9,780 bases of DNA from an uncultured Eubacteriales bacterium. Lineage in GTDB: Bacteria; Bacillota; Clostridia; UMGS1883; UMGS1540. Shown here in pieces: positions 1 through 7,673 of the stretch. Every line of letters begins with the position of its first letter. The first letter of the stretch is position 1. The position numbers were made by a program, and so were the translations under genes. The stretch lies in contig USAP01000062.1 of NCBI GenBank assembly GCA_900552775.1, forward strand, positions 1-9,780, in the 5' to 3' direction. Below the pieces are notes generated by a model, which made no database searches, was not told where the DNA came from, and saw only the letters and a program-made list of their open reading frames with translations.

Positions 1-1
1 G

Positions 2-853
2 GTGATAAATGAAAAAACGGGCAGAATTCACTCAAGTTTTAACCAAACCGTTACTGCTACGGGACGAATCAGCTCAACAAACCCGAATTTGCAGAATATC
101 CCCGTAAGAACCGATTTGGGAAGAGAATTTCGAAAAGTTTTCGTTGCCAGAGACGATAATTATATTTTGGTTGACGCCGATTATTCGCAGATTGAGCTTA
201 GGGTCCTTGCTGCCGTGGCTGATGACAAAAATATGCAGAAAGCATTTAAAAGCGGTGTGGATATACACACCAAAACGGCGTCCGAAGTTTTCGGTGTTGC
301 GGATTTCATGGTTACGGACGAAATGCGCAGACGCGCAAAGGCGGTCAATTTCGGAATTGTATACGGAATAGGTGAGTTTTCTCTGGCTCAGGATATAGGC
401 GTAACAAGAAAAGAAGCAAAAGAGTATATAGAGCGCTATTTAAAAAGCTTTGACGGCGTGTCGCGCTACATGAAGGATATTGTTGTTTTTGCAAAGAAAT
501 ACGGATATGTTAAAACTCTTCTGGGAAGAAGAAGATATATTCCTGAAATTAATTCTTCAAACCATATGGTTAAAGCTTTCGGAGAGAGGGTGGCGCTTAA
601 TGCACCGATTCAGGGTACGGCGGCAGACATTATCAAACTTGCCATGGTAAATGTGTACAGACGTTTAAGCGAGAATAATATGAAGTCCAAACTTATATTG
701 CAGGTGCACGATGAGCTTATTATAGAAGCGCATAAAAGCGAACTCGAAGAGGTTAAAAACATTTTAAGAGAAGAAATGGAAAATGCGTTTCCTCTTTCCG
801 TACCGCTTAAAGTGGATATGGGATACGGCAGGAGTTGGTATGATGCAAAGTAA
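2..853 (+). CDS. polA: DNA polymerase I, C-terminal polymerase domain (5' part outside window)
   Basis: This is the last 283 residues of DNA polymerase I, the family A enzyme that fills gaps and replaces RNA primers. The reading frame is open to the left edge, so the 5'-nuclease and any 3'-exonuclease domain are outside the window; full-length homologues run about 850–930 residues. Visible, counting from the first codon seen: motif A VDADYSQIELR with the metal-binding Asp near residue 60; the O-helix RRRAKAVNFGIVYG at 109–122, matching E. coli Arg754, Lys758, Phe762 and Tyr766; and motif C VHDE at 235–238 with the second catalytic Asp. The Phe in the O-helix is the usual bacterial form that disfavours dideoxynucleotides. 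The gene ends with TAA at 851–853 and overlaps coaE by 14 bases. The polA–coaE association is common in Bacillota, often with mutM between them; mutM is absent here. Nothing suggests decay. Confidence 0.97.
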   Translation: MINEKTGRIHSSFNQTVTATGRISSTNPNLQNIPVRTDLGREFRKVFVARDDNYILVDADYSQIELRVLAAVADDKNMQKAFKSGVDIHTKTASEVFGVADFMVTDEMRRRAKAVNFGIVYGIGEFSLAQDIGVTRKEAKEYIERYLKSFDGVSRYMKDIVVFAKKYGYVKTLLGRRRYIPEINSSNHMVKAFGERVALNAPIQGTAADIIKLAMVNVYRRLSENNMKSKLILQVHDELIIEAHKSELEEVKNILREEMENAFPLSVPLKVDMGYGRSWYDAK

Positions 854-1427
854 AGTGATTTGGCTTACGGGCGGCAGCGGAAGCGGAAAGAGCACGGTTT
901 CCGCATATTTACGTTCGCTCGGATTATTTGTGGTTGACTGTGATAAAATTGCACGCGATATTTTGCAACCGGGGAAACCGGCATACTTTGAAACAGTAGA
1001 AAAATTCGGATACGGTTTTTTGCAGCCCGACGGTGAGATAGACAGGAGAAAACTCGGTGAAGCTGTTTTTTCGGATACCGAAAAACTTCATGTATTAAAT
1101 GCGATCACTCACAAATATATTAAAAAAGAACTTATGCAATATGCGGAAAGCGCTGATGGTGCGATAGTATTTGACGCGCCTTTGCCTCCCGACGGGTTTA
1201 TAAAGTGCGATAAAGTGCTGCTTATAACAGCGCCGCCCGATGTGCGTGTAAAGCGTATTTGTGAGAGAGACGGAATATCCGAAGAGCAGGCAAAAAGCAG
1301 AATATCGTCCCAGAATGTTGAAGACTACTATATAAAAATTGCTGACGAAGTATTCATAAATGACGGCGATATCAGCGAAGTTGAAAATAAAGTAAAAAAA
1401 TGGTGTATAGATGAAAAAATTATTTAA
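840..1427 (+). CDS. coaE: Dephospho-CoA kinase
   Basis: Catalyses the last step of coenzyme A synthesis, ATP-dependent phosphorylation of the 3'-hydroxyl of dephospho-CoA, in the cytoplasm. The protein is 195 residues, close to the usual ~200. It starts with the P-loop GGSGSGKST at 11–19, followed by VVDCDKIA at 31–38, which fits the conserved Asp-x-Asp of the substrate site, then IDRRKLG at 67–73 and a C-terminal RISSQ at 154–158. Start choice: AGGAG at 830–834 precedes two adjacent ATGs at 840 and 843, with spacings of 5 and 8 bases, so translation could begin at either; an in-frame ATG at 783 lies deep inside polA and would add 19 non-homologous residues. Odd points: the usual PLLFE segment reads APLPPDG (113–119), and the HP dipeptide after the DR..L region reads HK (91–92). 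The fold signature is still clear. It overlaps both neighbours, which suggests translational coupling. Confidence 0.94.
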   Translation: MMQSKVIWLTGGSGSGKSTVSAYLRSLGLFVVDCDKIARDILQPGKPAYFETVEKFGYGFLQPDGEIDRRKLGEAVFSDTEKLHVLNAITHKYIKKELMQYAESADGAIVFDAPLPPDGFIKCDKVLLITAPPDVRVKRICERDGISEEQAKSRISSQNVEDYYIKIADEVFINDGDISEVENKVKKWCIDEKII

Positions 1428-2001
1428 ATTTGTTTTGTTCATAGCCCTGATAGCGGCAATTATATCATACATACCGCGCATTATAGAATGGTATTTTCCT
1501 TATAATTACAATCTTTTTGTCGAGAAGTATTCAAAAGAGTACGATGTAGACAAAGCGCTTCTTTTTGCGGTTATTAAGGCGGAAAGTAATTTTAATAAAA
1601 ATGCTGAGTCGTCAAAAGGTGCAAAAGGACTTATGCAGATAATGGATGATACGGCTGAATGGTGCGCAAATAAAGCCGGCATAGATGAATATGATTTGTT
1701 TGATCCGGAGGATAATATTAAAATCGGAGCTTTTTACCTTTCGTATCTTCTTGAAAAATGCGGTAATGAAAAAAATGCCGTAGCCGCGTACAATGCCGGT
1801 CATGGAAATGTGGATAAATGGCTGTCTGATGAAAATTTTTCAAAAGACGGAGAGAATTTGCACGATATTCCGTTTGCCGAAACCCGAAAATACGTGAACA
1901 AAGTAATGTTTTATAAAAAATTTTACAATTGGAGACTCGGAAGACAAACCTTTACAGGGCTGTTTGCAGACGTAATTCCGACTTCTTATTTTGGCAATTA
2001 A
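1411..2001 (+). CDS. Membrane-anchored lytic transglycosylase (SLT domain)
   Basis: A 196-residue murein lytic transglycosylase of the soluble-lytic-transglycosylase (Slt70 catalytic domain) fold. These enzymes cleave the MurNAc–GlcNAc bond and leave a 1,6-anhydro-MurNAc end, acting outside the membrane in cell-wall remodelling. Residues about 5–22 are a hydrophobic segment after MKK, with no lipobox Cys, so I infer an uncleaved membrane anchor or signal peptide. The catalytic region follows: AVIKAESNF (53–61) with the general acid/base Glu at 58, GLMQIM (73–78), and AYNAGHGNV (126–134), all classic SLT motifs. IPFAETRKYVNKV (153–165) is the usual closing motif. ATG 1411 lies inside the coaE end (17-base overlap) with only a weak ribosome site, which suggests coupling to coaE translation. 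In many Clostridia a small transglycosylase follows coaE. There is no peptidoglycan-binding domain (LysM or SH3). Confidence 0.93.
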   Translation: MKKLFKFVLFIALIAAIISYIPRIIEWYFPYNYNLFVEKYSKEYDVDKALLFAVIKAESNFNKNAESSKGAKGLMQIMDDTAEWCANKAGIDEYDLFDPEDNIKIGAFYLSYLLEKCGNEKNAVAAYNAGHGNVDKWLSDENFSKDGENLHDIPFAETRKYVNKVMFYKKFYNWRLGRQTFTGLFADVIPTSYFGN

Positions 2002-2096
2002 GGAAGAAAAAATTTTATTTTTAAATCAGACACGGAGGCGGGTTTTGCGTTTAACTTATGTACGTGCTCTGTTAACGGGCATTTTAGCGCATTGCT

Positions 2097-2140
2097 GCGA
2101 AAGATTGGTTTTTAAAAGCTGATTTTTCGCTCTTTTTATT
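2097..2140 (+). terminator. Probable rho-independent terminator of the polA–coaE–SLT operon
   Basis: The arm GCGAAAGATTGGT (2097–2109) pairs with GCTGATTTTTCGC (2118–2130) over 13 positions, including four G·U pairs, around an eight-base loop TTTTAAAA. It is followed at once by a T-rich run, TCTTTTTATTTT (2131–2142). It sits about 95 bases after the transglycosylase stop. The many wobble pairs make it weaker than the hairpin at 2272–2322, which could serve as a second terminator. Confidence 0.5.
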
Positions 2141-2194
2141 TTGTAATCTGTAATGCAGTCGCACAGCGACATCACCGTTTTGTGTATGAACGGC

Positions 2195-2240
2195 CTGCGG
2201 ATACGATTATTCAAGCCGCACATACGCATACAATCCGCAG
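2195..2240. repeat. Inverted repeat CTGCGGAT / ATCCGCAG
   Basis: CTGCGGAT (2195–2202) is the exact reverse complement of ATCCGCAG (2233–2240), separated by 30 bases. No T-run follows, so it is not a simple terminator. It could be the base of a structured transcript or a protein site; the function is unknown. An eight-base match in 400 bases could also arise by chance. Confidence 0.4.
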
Positions 2241-2259
2241 AGGGCGCAAAGTCTGTGTC

Positions 2260-2330
2260 TTAAAAAAGAATAAACGGCTGCTCGCAGTAACCCGGATTTC
2301 CGGGCGCTGCGAGCGGCCGTTTGCTTTTTA
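2260..2330. terminator. Strong bidirectional rho-independent terminator
   Basis: AAACGGCTGCTCGCAG (2272–2287) pairs with CTGCGAGCGGCCGTTT (2307–2322) over 16 base pairs with a single G·T wobble. Inside it, CCCGG (2291–2295) pairs with CCGGG (2300–2304) around ATTT. Read on the + strand the stem is followed by GCTTTTTAT; read on the − strand it is followed by ATTCTTTTTTA (from 2271 downward). It therefore has a terminator tail in both directions, as expected between convergent operons. It lies about 90 bases beyond the end of the E1 gene and is the most likely end of that operon's transcript. Confidence 0.88.
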
Positions 2331-2410
2331 TATCTCGCACAGCTTCAGTTTAATCACGTATTTTTTATAAAATACAGATTATTCATTCCGCCTTGTCCGA
2401 CAAGCTGTTA

Positions 2411-4885
2411 TCAAACACCTAATTTGTTTCTTCTTTCCTGTTCAACAGAAGTGAAGTTTTCTGTTGCAACATGACCCGGAAGAGGAAGAATTTTTTCGTT
2501 TATAGCGTCAATAATCCATTCGGGCTGCGGGAAGAAGAAGTTTTCAAGCTCATGGGCGGGTGTTATCCAGTTGCGCGCACCTACAACAACGGGAGGAGCG
2601 TCAAGATAATCAAACGCCATTTCGCTTATGTTCTGAGCAATGTCTTTGAGGTGAGAGCCGCGTTCGCAAGCATCACTTGCAAGAACGATTCTGCCTGTCT
2701 TTTTAACGCTTTCCAATACCTTTTCATAGTTAAAGGGAACTATTGAGCGAGCGTCTATAACTTCGGCGCTGATGCCGTATTTTTCTTTCAGCACATCGGC
2801 AGCTTTAAGTGCTCTGTAAAGAGTTGCACCGATTGTGAGAATTGTTACATCCGAACCTGTGCGTTTGACATCCGGTTCACCGAAGGGGATTTCATAATAA
2901 CCTTCGGGAACGCCGCCCTCGTGGAACTGCTCGCCGACGTCATATATTCTCTGACTTTCAAAGAATATAACGGGGTCGGTTCCGGAAAGAGCCGAAGCCA
3001 TAAGACCCTTAGCGTCATAAGGAGTTGCGGGGAACGCAACTTTAAGTCCGGGTATATGAGCGCAAATCGAAGTCCAGTCCTGAGAGTGCTGAGCGCCGTA
3101 TTTGCTTCCAACGGAAACACGGATAACCACAGGCATTTTGAGTATACCTGCACTCATTGACTGCCATTTTGCAAGCTGGTTGAATATTTCGTCGCCGGCA
3201 CGGCCTATAAAGTCGCAGTACATGATTTCGGCAAGCACGCGTCCGCCGCTCATTGCATAACCTACGGCGCTGCCGACAATTGCTGCCTCGGAAATCGGAG
3301 CATTGAAGAAGCGGTGGTAGGGAAGAGCCTCCGTAAGTCCGCGGTAAACAGCATATGCGCCGCCCCAGTCACGGTTGTCCTCTCCGTATGCAACCAATGT
3401 GGGATCTTTATAGAATCTGTCTATAATAGCTTCAAAAAGACCGTCACGCAGCTGGAATACTTTGTTCTTTGAAACAGGTTTGCCTTTGGCGTCAAATCCC
3501 CAGCGCGAACGTTTAGCAATCTGCTGAACTCTGGGATTCTCTTCCAGGGGCATTAAAACTTCGGGCTCCCTGTCATCGAATTTTTCTACAGTCTCGTTAG
3601 AGAACATGAGTCTTTCGATAGCGGCGGGATCGCGGTTTAAGTCGATGCGCGGTGAAACTTCGTCATCTATTGCAAGACGGCAAACTTTCATCATTCTTTC
3701 AATGATATCAGCATCGGCTGCGGCAAAGTCTTCTTCTTTTGCAACGCCTGCGTCGATAAGTTTAGCCTTGTAATTTACAAGTACATCATGCTCCGCCCAT
3801 GCGTCTTTCTCTTCTTTTGTTCTGTAGCTGTCAGCATCGGACGGTGAGTGACCTGCCATACGATATGTAACCGTATCGAGAAGAACGGGACCCTTGTTTT
3901 CTTTGATAATATCAATCTTGCGGCGCATAGCGTCAATAACTGCAAGAGGATTGTATCCGTCGATTCTTTCGGCATGCATCTGTTCGGGGTTAACACCTGC
4001 ACCGACACGTGCGAGGAAGTGATAAGCCATTGTCTCGCCGAATGTCTGACCGCCCATTCCGTAGAAGTTGTTGAAGAAGTTGAAGATAATCGGCAGACCT
4101 GCGTCATAACCCTTTTCCCAAAGAGTTTTATACTGATCCATTGCGGACATATTAAGAGCTTCCCAAACAGGACCGCATCCCATGGAAGCGTCTCCGACAT
4201 TGGAAATTACTATGCCGCTTTTTTTGTTTACTCTCTTATAGAGTGCAGCACCCATTGCAATTGTTGCCGAGCCGCCTACTATAGCGTTGTTCGGATAAAT
4301 TCCGAAGGGAGTAAAGAAAGCGTGCATTGAGCCGCCGAAACCTTTGTTAAATCCGGTTTCTCTTGCGAATACTTCTGCAAGCGCTCCGTAGAGAAGGAAG
4401 TCCATAGCGAGTTCTTTAACATTTGATTTGTCTTTCTGTTTGCCTTCAACAACGCGAAGTGTTGTGCCGCCCAAGAAGCTTTCCATAATTGAAATAAGTT
4501 CATCATCGGAAAGTTTTTCAATTGCGGAAAGACCTTTTGCAAGTATTTCGCCGTGGCTTCTGTGTGAACCGAAAATATTATCATCTTTGTCAAGCAGATA
4601 TGCCTGGCCTACAGCTGAAGCCTCCTGGCCCATGGAAAGGTGGGCGGGACCGGGATTGTTATATTCAATCTCGTTATAATTTCCTGCTGTTTTGATGTTG
4701 TAAAGCATTGTTTCAAATTCACGGATTATGCGCATATCGCGGTAGATACGCATGAAATCCGCATTTGAATAATTGCTGCTTTCCTCTTTAATTGTTTTTT
4801 TGTACTGGTTTACGGGAATATCCGTAAATTTGATTTTGCCGGGTTTTCTGACTTCATTAGGGTCAACGAATAATGACTTTGTCAC
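2411..4885 (-). CDS. Fused E1 alpha/beta thiamine-diphosphate 2-oxoacid dehydrogenase
   Basis: A single 824-residue chain combining both E1 subunits of a 2-oxoacid (or acetoin) dehydrogenase complex. E1 decarboxylates or cleaves the substrate on thiamine diphosphate and reductively acylates the lipoyl group of E2. Alpha part, about 45–430: [11 protein letters not shown] (79–89), HRSHG (108–112), GGSMH (184–188), the cofactor motif GDA...NN (231–233 and 272–273), and [10 protein letters not shown] (341–350), the conserved His-bearing loop. Beta part, about 476–815: [11 protein letters not shown] (501–511), PISE (530–533) with the Glu that activates thiamine diphosphate, and QHSQ (599–602) with the active-site His. 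A linker of about 45 residues joins them. Oddities: a 40-residue N-terminal extension, roughly 25 extra residues near 138–165, about 12 extra near 250–262, and GDA where GDG is usual. The substrate (pyruvate, acetoin, branched-chain or other) cannot be assigned. It is last in the operon, 27 bases after the E3 stop. Confidence 0.93.
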   Translation of the reverse strand: MTKSLFVDPNEVRKPGKIKFTDIPVNQYKKTIKEESSNYSNADFMRIYRDMRIIREFETMLYNIKTAGNYNEIEYNNPGPAHLSMGQEASAVGQAYLLDKDDNIFGSHRSHGEILAKGLSAIEKLSDDELISIMESFLGGTTLRVVEGKQKDKSNVKELAMDFLLYGALAEVFARETGFNKGFGGSMHAFFTPFGIYPNNAIVGGSATIAMGAALYKRVNKKSGIVISNVGDASMGCGPVWEALNMSAMDQYKTLWEKGYDAGLPIIFNFFNNFYGMGGQTFGETMAYHFLARVGAGVNPEQMHAERIDGYNPLAVIDAMRRKIDIIKENKGPVLLDTVTYRMAGHSPSDADSYRTKEEKDAWAEHDVLVNYKAKLIDAGVAKEEDFAAADADIIERMMKVCRLAIDDEVSPRIDLNRDPAAIERLMFSNETVEKFDDREPEVLMPLEENPRVQQIAKRSRWGFDAKGKPVSKNKVFQLRDGLFEAIIDRFYKDPTLVAYGEDNRDWGGAYAVYRGLTEALPYHRFFNAPISEAAIVGSAVGYAMSGGRVLAEIMYCDFIGRAGDEIFNQLAKWQSMSAGILKMPVVIRVSVGSKYGAQHSQDWTSICAHIPGLKVAFPATPYDAKGLMASALSGTDPVIFFESQRIYDVGEQFHEGGVPEGYYEIPFGEPDVKRTGSDVTILTIGATLYRALKAADVLKEKYGISAEVIDARSIVPFNYEKVLESVKKTGRIVLASDACERGSHLKDIAQNISEMAFDYLDAPPVVVGARNWITPAHELENFFFPQPEWIIDAINEKILPLPGHVATENFTSVEQERRNKLGV

Positions 4886-4900
4886 TTTTAATCAATCCTT
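4883..4900 (-). promoter_or_regulatory. Ribosome binding site and GTG start of the E1 gene
   Basis: Read on the − strand, AAGGA (4900–4896) lies 10 bases before GTG (4885–4883). The next in-frame Met is residue 45, inside the conserved alpha domain, so GTG is the probable start. The wide spacing and GTG codon suggest moderate initiation. Confidence 0.7.
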
Positions 4901-4912
4901 TCTAATCAAATG

Positions 4913-6277
4913 CTATTTAAGCTGAAATATTGCTTCTCTTATGATTTCACAAACTGTGGGGTGGGGGAATACAAGTTCTTTTATGTCATCGATTCTCATC
5001 TGAGTTTCAACGAGAATTGAAGCTGCAACAATGAATTCCGAAGCATAGTTACCTATTACATGAACACCCAAAAGTCTGTTATATTTCTTGTCTACAACAA
5101 GTTTGCAGATTCCGTCTCCGCCGCCTTCGGCAATGTATCTGCCGCTGTAAGCCATGGGAGTTTTAACAACCGCTATATCATATCCCGCATCTTTTGCGGC
5201 TTTTTCCGTAAGACCTACCGAGCCTACCTCTGGATTTGTGTATATAACGGAGGGAATAGAATCGTAACGCATAATATCGCGTTTGCCGAGCATATTGTTT
5301 ATTGCAACTTCGGTTTCTCTGTACGCCGTGTGAGCAAGCATGATTTTGCCGTTTACATCGCCTGTCGCATATACGCCGGGAATATTTGTTTTCATGTATT
5401 CGTCTGTTACAATCTTGCCTCTGTCAAGCAAAACGCCGATTGTTTCAAGACCGATGTCACGCGTTCTTGCGCGTCTTCCGATGGAAAGGAGAACTTTTTC
5501 GGCGGAAACAGACTCGGTTTTGCCGCCTTTTTCAAATTCAACCGCATCAGGTGTAACGCGTGTGACTTTTGCGCCGAGATTGAATTTTATGCCTTTCTTT
5601 TCGTAGTTTTTCTGAAGTATCGAGCTTATGTCGCTGTCTGTGGGACCTGCAATATGATCAAGCATTTCAACAACCGTAACTTCCGTTCCCACGGAATTAA
5701 AATACGAAGCCATTTCAAGACCTATTACACCGCCGCCAACAACAACAAGCGTTTTCGGGATTTCGGTAAGATCCAGGATTTCACGGTTTGTGAGGACATG
5801 ACCGCTCTTCACTCCGTCCGCAACACCGTCAATGGGGGGAACAATTGCTTCGCTTCCCGTTGCAATGAGAAGCTTTGCGCATGTGTATGTTTTTCCGTCG
5901 GCATCAACCGTATATCCTTCGGAGCTTTTGCCGGTTATTTTACCGCGTGCCTTAAGTGTATCGCACTTGCATGCTTTAAGCTGCATTTCAATTCCCGAAA
6001 CAAGAGTTTTTACAACCTTGTTTTTTCTTTCCACAACAGCTTTTTGATCTATTGAAGATTCCGAAACGGTAATGCCGTAATCTTTTGCATGTTTTGTGTA
6101 GTCATATGCCTTGGCGCAGTAAAGAAGGGACTTTGAGGGAACGCAGCCTTCGTTTAAGCAAACACCGCCGAAAGCACGTTCTTCTATAACAAGGGTTTTA
6201 AGTCCCGCATGTGCGGCACGTTCTCCCGCCAAGTATCCGGCAGGGCCTCCGCCGAGAACTATTAAATCATATTTCAT
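4913..6277 (-). CDS. lpdA: Dihydrolipoyl dehydrogenase (E3)
   Basis: A 454-residue FAD- and NAD-dependent disulfide oxidoreductase that reoxidises the dihydrolipoyl group of E2 and makes NADH. FAD-binding GGGPAG at 9–14; redox-active disulfide in GGVCLNEGC with Cys40 and Cys45; NAD-binding GGGVIGLE at 181–188; second FAD motif ATGDV at 304–308; C-terminal dimer interface with HPTVCE at 439–444, giving the catalytic His439–Glu444 pair. Length is normal for the family (about 450–475). There is no N-terminal lipoyl domain, unlike some Gram-positive E3 proteins, so the complex relies on the lipoyl domain of E2. The ATG at 6277 is preceded by GAGGT with 8-base spacing, set in the 20-base gap after the E2 stop. 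Context, E2 just before and E1 just after, shows it is dedicated to this complex rather than being mercuric or glutathione reductase. Confidence 0.95.
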   Translation of the reverse strand: MKYDLIVLGGGPAGYLAGERAAHAGLKTLVIEERAFGGVCLNEGCVPSKSLLYCAKAYDYTKHAKDYGITVSESSIDQKAVVERKNKVVKTLVSGIEMQLKACKCDTLKARGKITGKSSEGYTVDADGKTYTCAKLLIATGSEAIVPPIDGVADGVKSGHVLTNREILDLTEIPKTLVVVGGGVIGLEMASYFNSVGTEVTVVEMLDHIAGPTDSDISSILQKNYEKKGIKFNLGAKVTRVTPDAVEFEKGGKTESVSAEKVLLSIGRRARTRDIGLETIGVLLDRGKIVTDEYMKTNIPGVYATGDVNGKIMLAHTAYRETEVAINNMLGKRDIMRYDSIPSVIYTNPEVGSVGLTEKAAKDAGYDIAVVKTPMAYSGRYIAEGGGDGICKLVVDKKYNRLLGVHVIGNYASEFIVAASILVETQMRIDDIKELVFPHPTVCEIIREAIFQLK

Positions 6278-6297
6278 GACAAATTACCTCGCTTTTA

Positions 6298-7602
6298 TTA
6301 TTTTGAAAGCATCAGGCTGAAGTTTTCAAGCCCGAATGCAACATCACGAAGCATTTTTGCGGCGGGAGCGCCGTCAACCGCTCTGTGATCGAATGTGAGA
6401 GAAAGACCCATTTTCTTGTATGTCTTTATTTCTCCGTTTACTTCCTTAATGCCTGTTGTTATGCCGTCAACACCCAAAATTCCCGTCTGAGGCGGATTTA
6501 TTACAGGTGTAAACGACTCTATGCCCATTGAGCCTAAGTTTGTAACGGTGAATGAACCGCCGGTTAAAAGGTCGGGGCTGATGGTGCCGCTCTGGGCAGC
6601 CGATGCAAGTTCTTTGCTTTCTTTTGCAATTTCGTTGAGTGATTTATCGGAAGCTGCAAAAATTGTGGGAACCATAAGACCGCGCGGAGTATCAACGGCA
6701 ACACCGAGGTTTACTTTGCTGAAATATTTCATTGAAGTACCTGTGAAGTGCGCATTTAAGTCTTTGTGGTTTAAAAGCACTCTTGAAACAACATAAAGGA
6801 TAATGTCGTTCAATGTGATATTTGCAAGACCGAGTTTTTCGCCTGCCGCTTTAACCTTTGCACGAAATGCCATGATTTCTGTTGCGTCAAACGAAGTGTT
6901 CAAGGTAAGCTGTGCCATTTCGGAGAGAGAAGCATGCATGCTCTTTGCAATAACTTTGCGGATGTTAGAAATCGGAACTTCCGTAATTTCAGCTTCCGCA
7001 GCAACCGGAGCCGCAGCGGCAACGGGAGCAGCCTTGCCGAGATCTTCTATACGGACTTTTCCGCCGATTCCCGTGCCGGAAACGCCGGCAATGTCGCTTC
7101 CCATAACAGCGCCGACACCGCTTTCGGCATATGCGCGAACATCTCTTTCTATAATTCTTCCGTAAGGACCTGTCGGTGCAACGGCGGAAATGTCAATGCC
7201 TTTAGCGTCTGCCAATGCACGTGCTCTGGGGGAGGCTTTTGTGTCTCCGCTTGTATTAACCGTTACAGCCGGTTTTTCGGATTCTGCTTCGGGCGTGCTT
7301 TCGGCAATTGCCGGAGCATCGTCATCGTCTTCGGACGTAGGCTTGAATTCGGCAGTGCTTTCCCCGTCATTGCCTATAACACATACGTTTGTGAGACAGG
7401 GCACATCGTCGCCTTCTTCAAAGAAAACGTCAATAAGAGTGCCTTCAACGCTTGCTTCTTCATCGAAAGCGGCTTTGTCGGTTTCGTAAGAAAACAGCAT
7501 ATCGCCGATATTGACTTTATCGCCTTTCTGTTTGTGCCATTTAGAGATAATACAGCTTTCAACCGATTGTCCCTGCTTTGGCATAATAATTGGTGTTGCC
7601 AT
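6298..7602 (-). CDS. Dihydrolipoyl acyltransferase (E2) of the 2-oxoacid dehydrogenase complex
   Basis: The 434-residue core of the complex: it carries the acyl group from E1 on lipoyl-lysine and transfers it to CoA. One lipoyl domain at 1–80, with the lipoylated Lys43 in ETDKAAF. An acidic Pro/Ala/Ser/Glu-rich linker spans about 83–120. The E1/E3-binding domain is about 122–158 (ASPRARALADAKGID ... TGPYGRIIERDV). A second, shorter motif GTGIGGKVRIEDL at 176–188 resembles the end of another such domain. An Ala-rich hinge (191–203) leads to the catalytic acyltransferase domain, about 207–432, with DHRAVDG (405–411) giving catalytic His406 and Asp410. The ATG at 7602 is preceded by AAGGA with 8-base spacing. 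The 71-base gap before it has a weak six-pair hairpin (7636–7655) but no clear terminator, so read-through from the upstream gene is likely. The acyl group is not predictable; acetyl is the simplest guess. Confidence 0.95.
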   Translation of the reverse strand: MATPIIMPKQGQSVESCIISKWHKQKGDKVNIGDMLFSYETDKAAFDEEASVEGTLIDVFFEEGDDVPCLTNVCVIGNDGESTAEFKPTSEDDDDAPAIAESTPEAESEKPAVTVNTSGDTKASPRARALADAKGIDISAVAPTGPYGRIIERDVRAYAESGVGAVMGSDIAGVSGTGIGGKVRIEDLGKAAPVAAAAPVAAEAEITEVPISNIRKVIAKSMHASLSEMAQLTLNTSFDATEIMAFRAKVKAAGEKLGLANITLNDIILYVVSRVLLNHKDLNAHFTGTSMKYFSKVNLGVAVDTPRGLMVPTIFAASDKSLNEIAKESKELASAAQSGTISPDLLTGGSFTVTNLGSMGIESFTPVINPPQTGILGVDGITTGIKEVNGEIKTYKKMGLSLTFDHRAVDGAPAAKMLRDVAFGLENFSLMLSK

Positions 7603-7673
7603 TAAAAAAATCCTTTCCTGCTCAAATTTTTAATATCATCACGAGCTAATGATGAATTGTTTTTGTATTGGGA

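Larger units (their letters stand above)
2002..2410. other. Convergent intergenic region, 409 bases
   Basis: Lies between the stop of the transglycosylase gene (+) and the stop of the E1 gene (−). It contains two terminator-type hairpins and one inverted repeat, listed separately, plus a small hairpin GTCGC-ACA-GCGAC at 2158–2170. A 62-codon open frame from 2182 to 2370 on the + strand runs straight through the strong hairpin and has no good ribosome site, so I do not call it a gene. A very short TTG-start frame at 2045–2122 does have a good GGAGG site; see findings. Nothing resembles a tRNA, an insertion sequence end or a known riboswitch. Confidence 0.75.

Noticed and set aside
783..839. 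Longer coaE starting at ATG 783
   Set aside because: The extra 19 residues precede the P-loop in a way not seen in the family, overlap polA deeply, and a good AGGAG site supports 840 or 843 instead.
2182..2370. 62-codon open frame in the intergenic region
   Set aside because: It reads through the strong terminator hairpin, lacks a convincing ribosome site and shows no recognisable sequence feature.
5060..6055. 331-codon open frame on the + strand opposite the E3 gene
   Set aside because: It lies wholly antisense to a clear dihydrolipoyl dehydrogenase, is rich in Phe, Cys and Asn in a pattern expected from the complementary frame, and has no recognisable domain.
6934..7605. 223-codon open frame on the + strand opposite the E2 gene
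   Set aside because: Antisense to the lipoyl, binding and hinge regions of E2; composition (Asn, Phe, Cys, Arg) follows from the reverse of Ala/Glu/Asp-rich codons.
7603..7673. Possible terminator or separate promoter between the dehydrogenase and E2 genes
   Set aside because: Only a six-pair TCATCA/TGATGA hairpin (7636–7655) without a GC-rich stem is present; no clear −35/−10 pair. I treat the genes as one operon.
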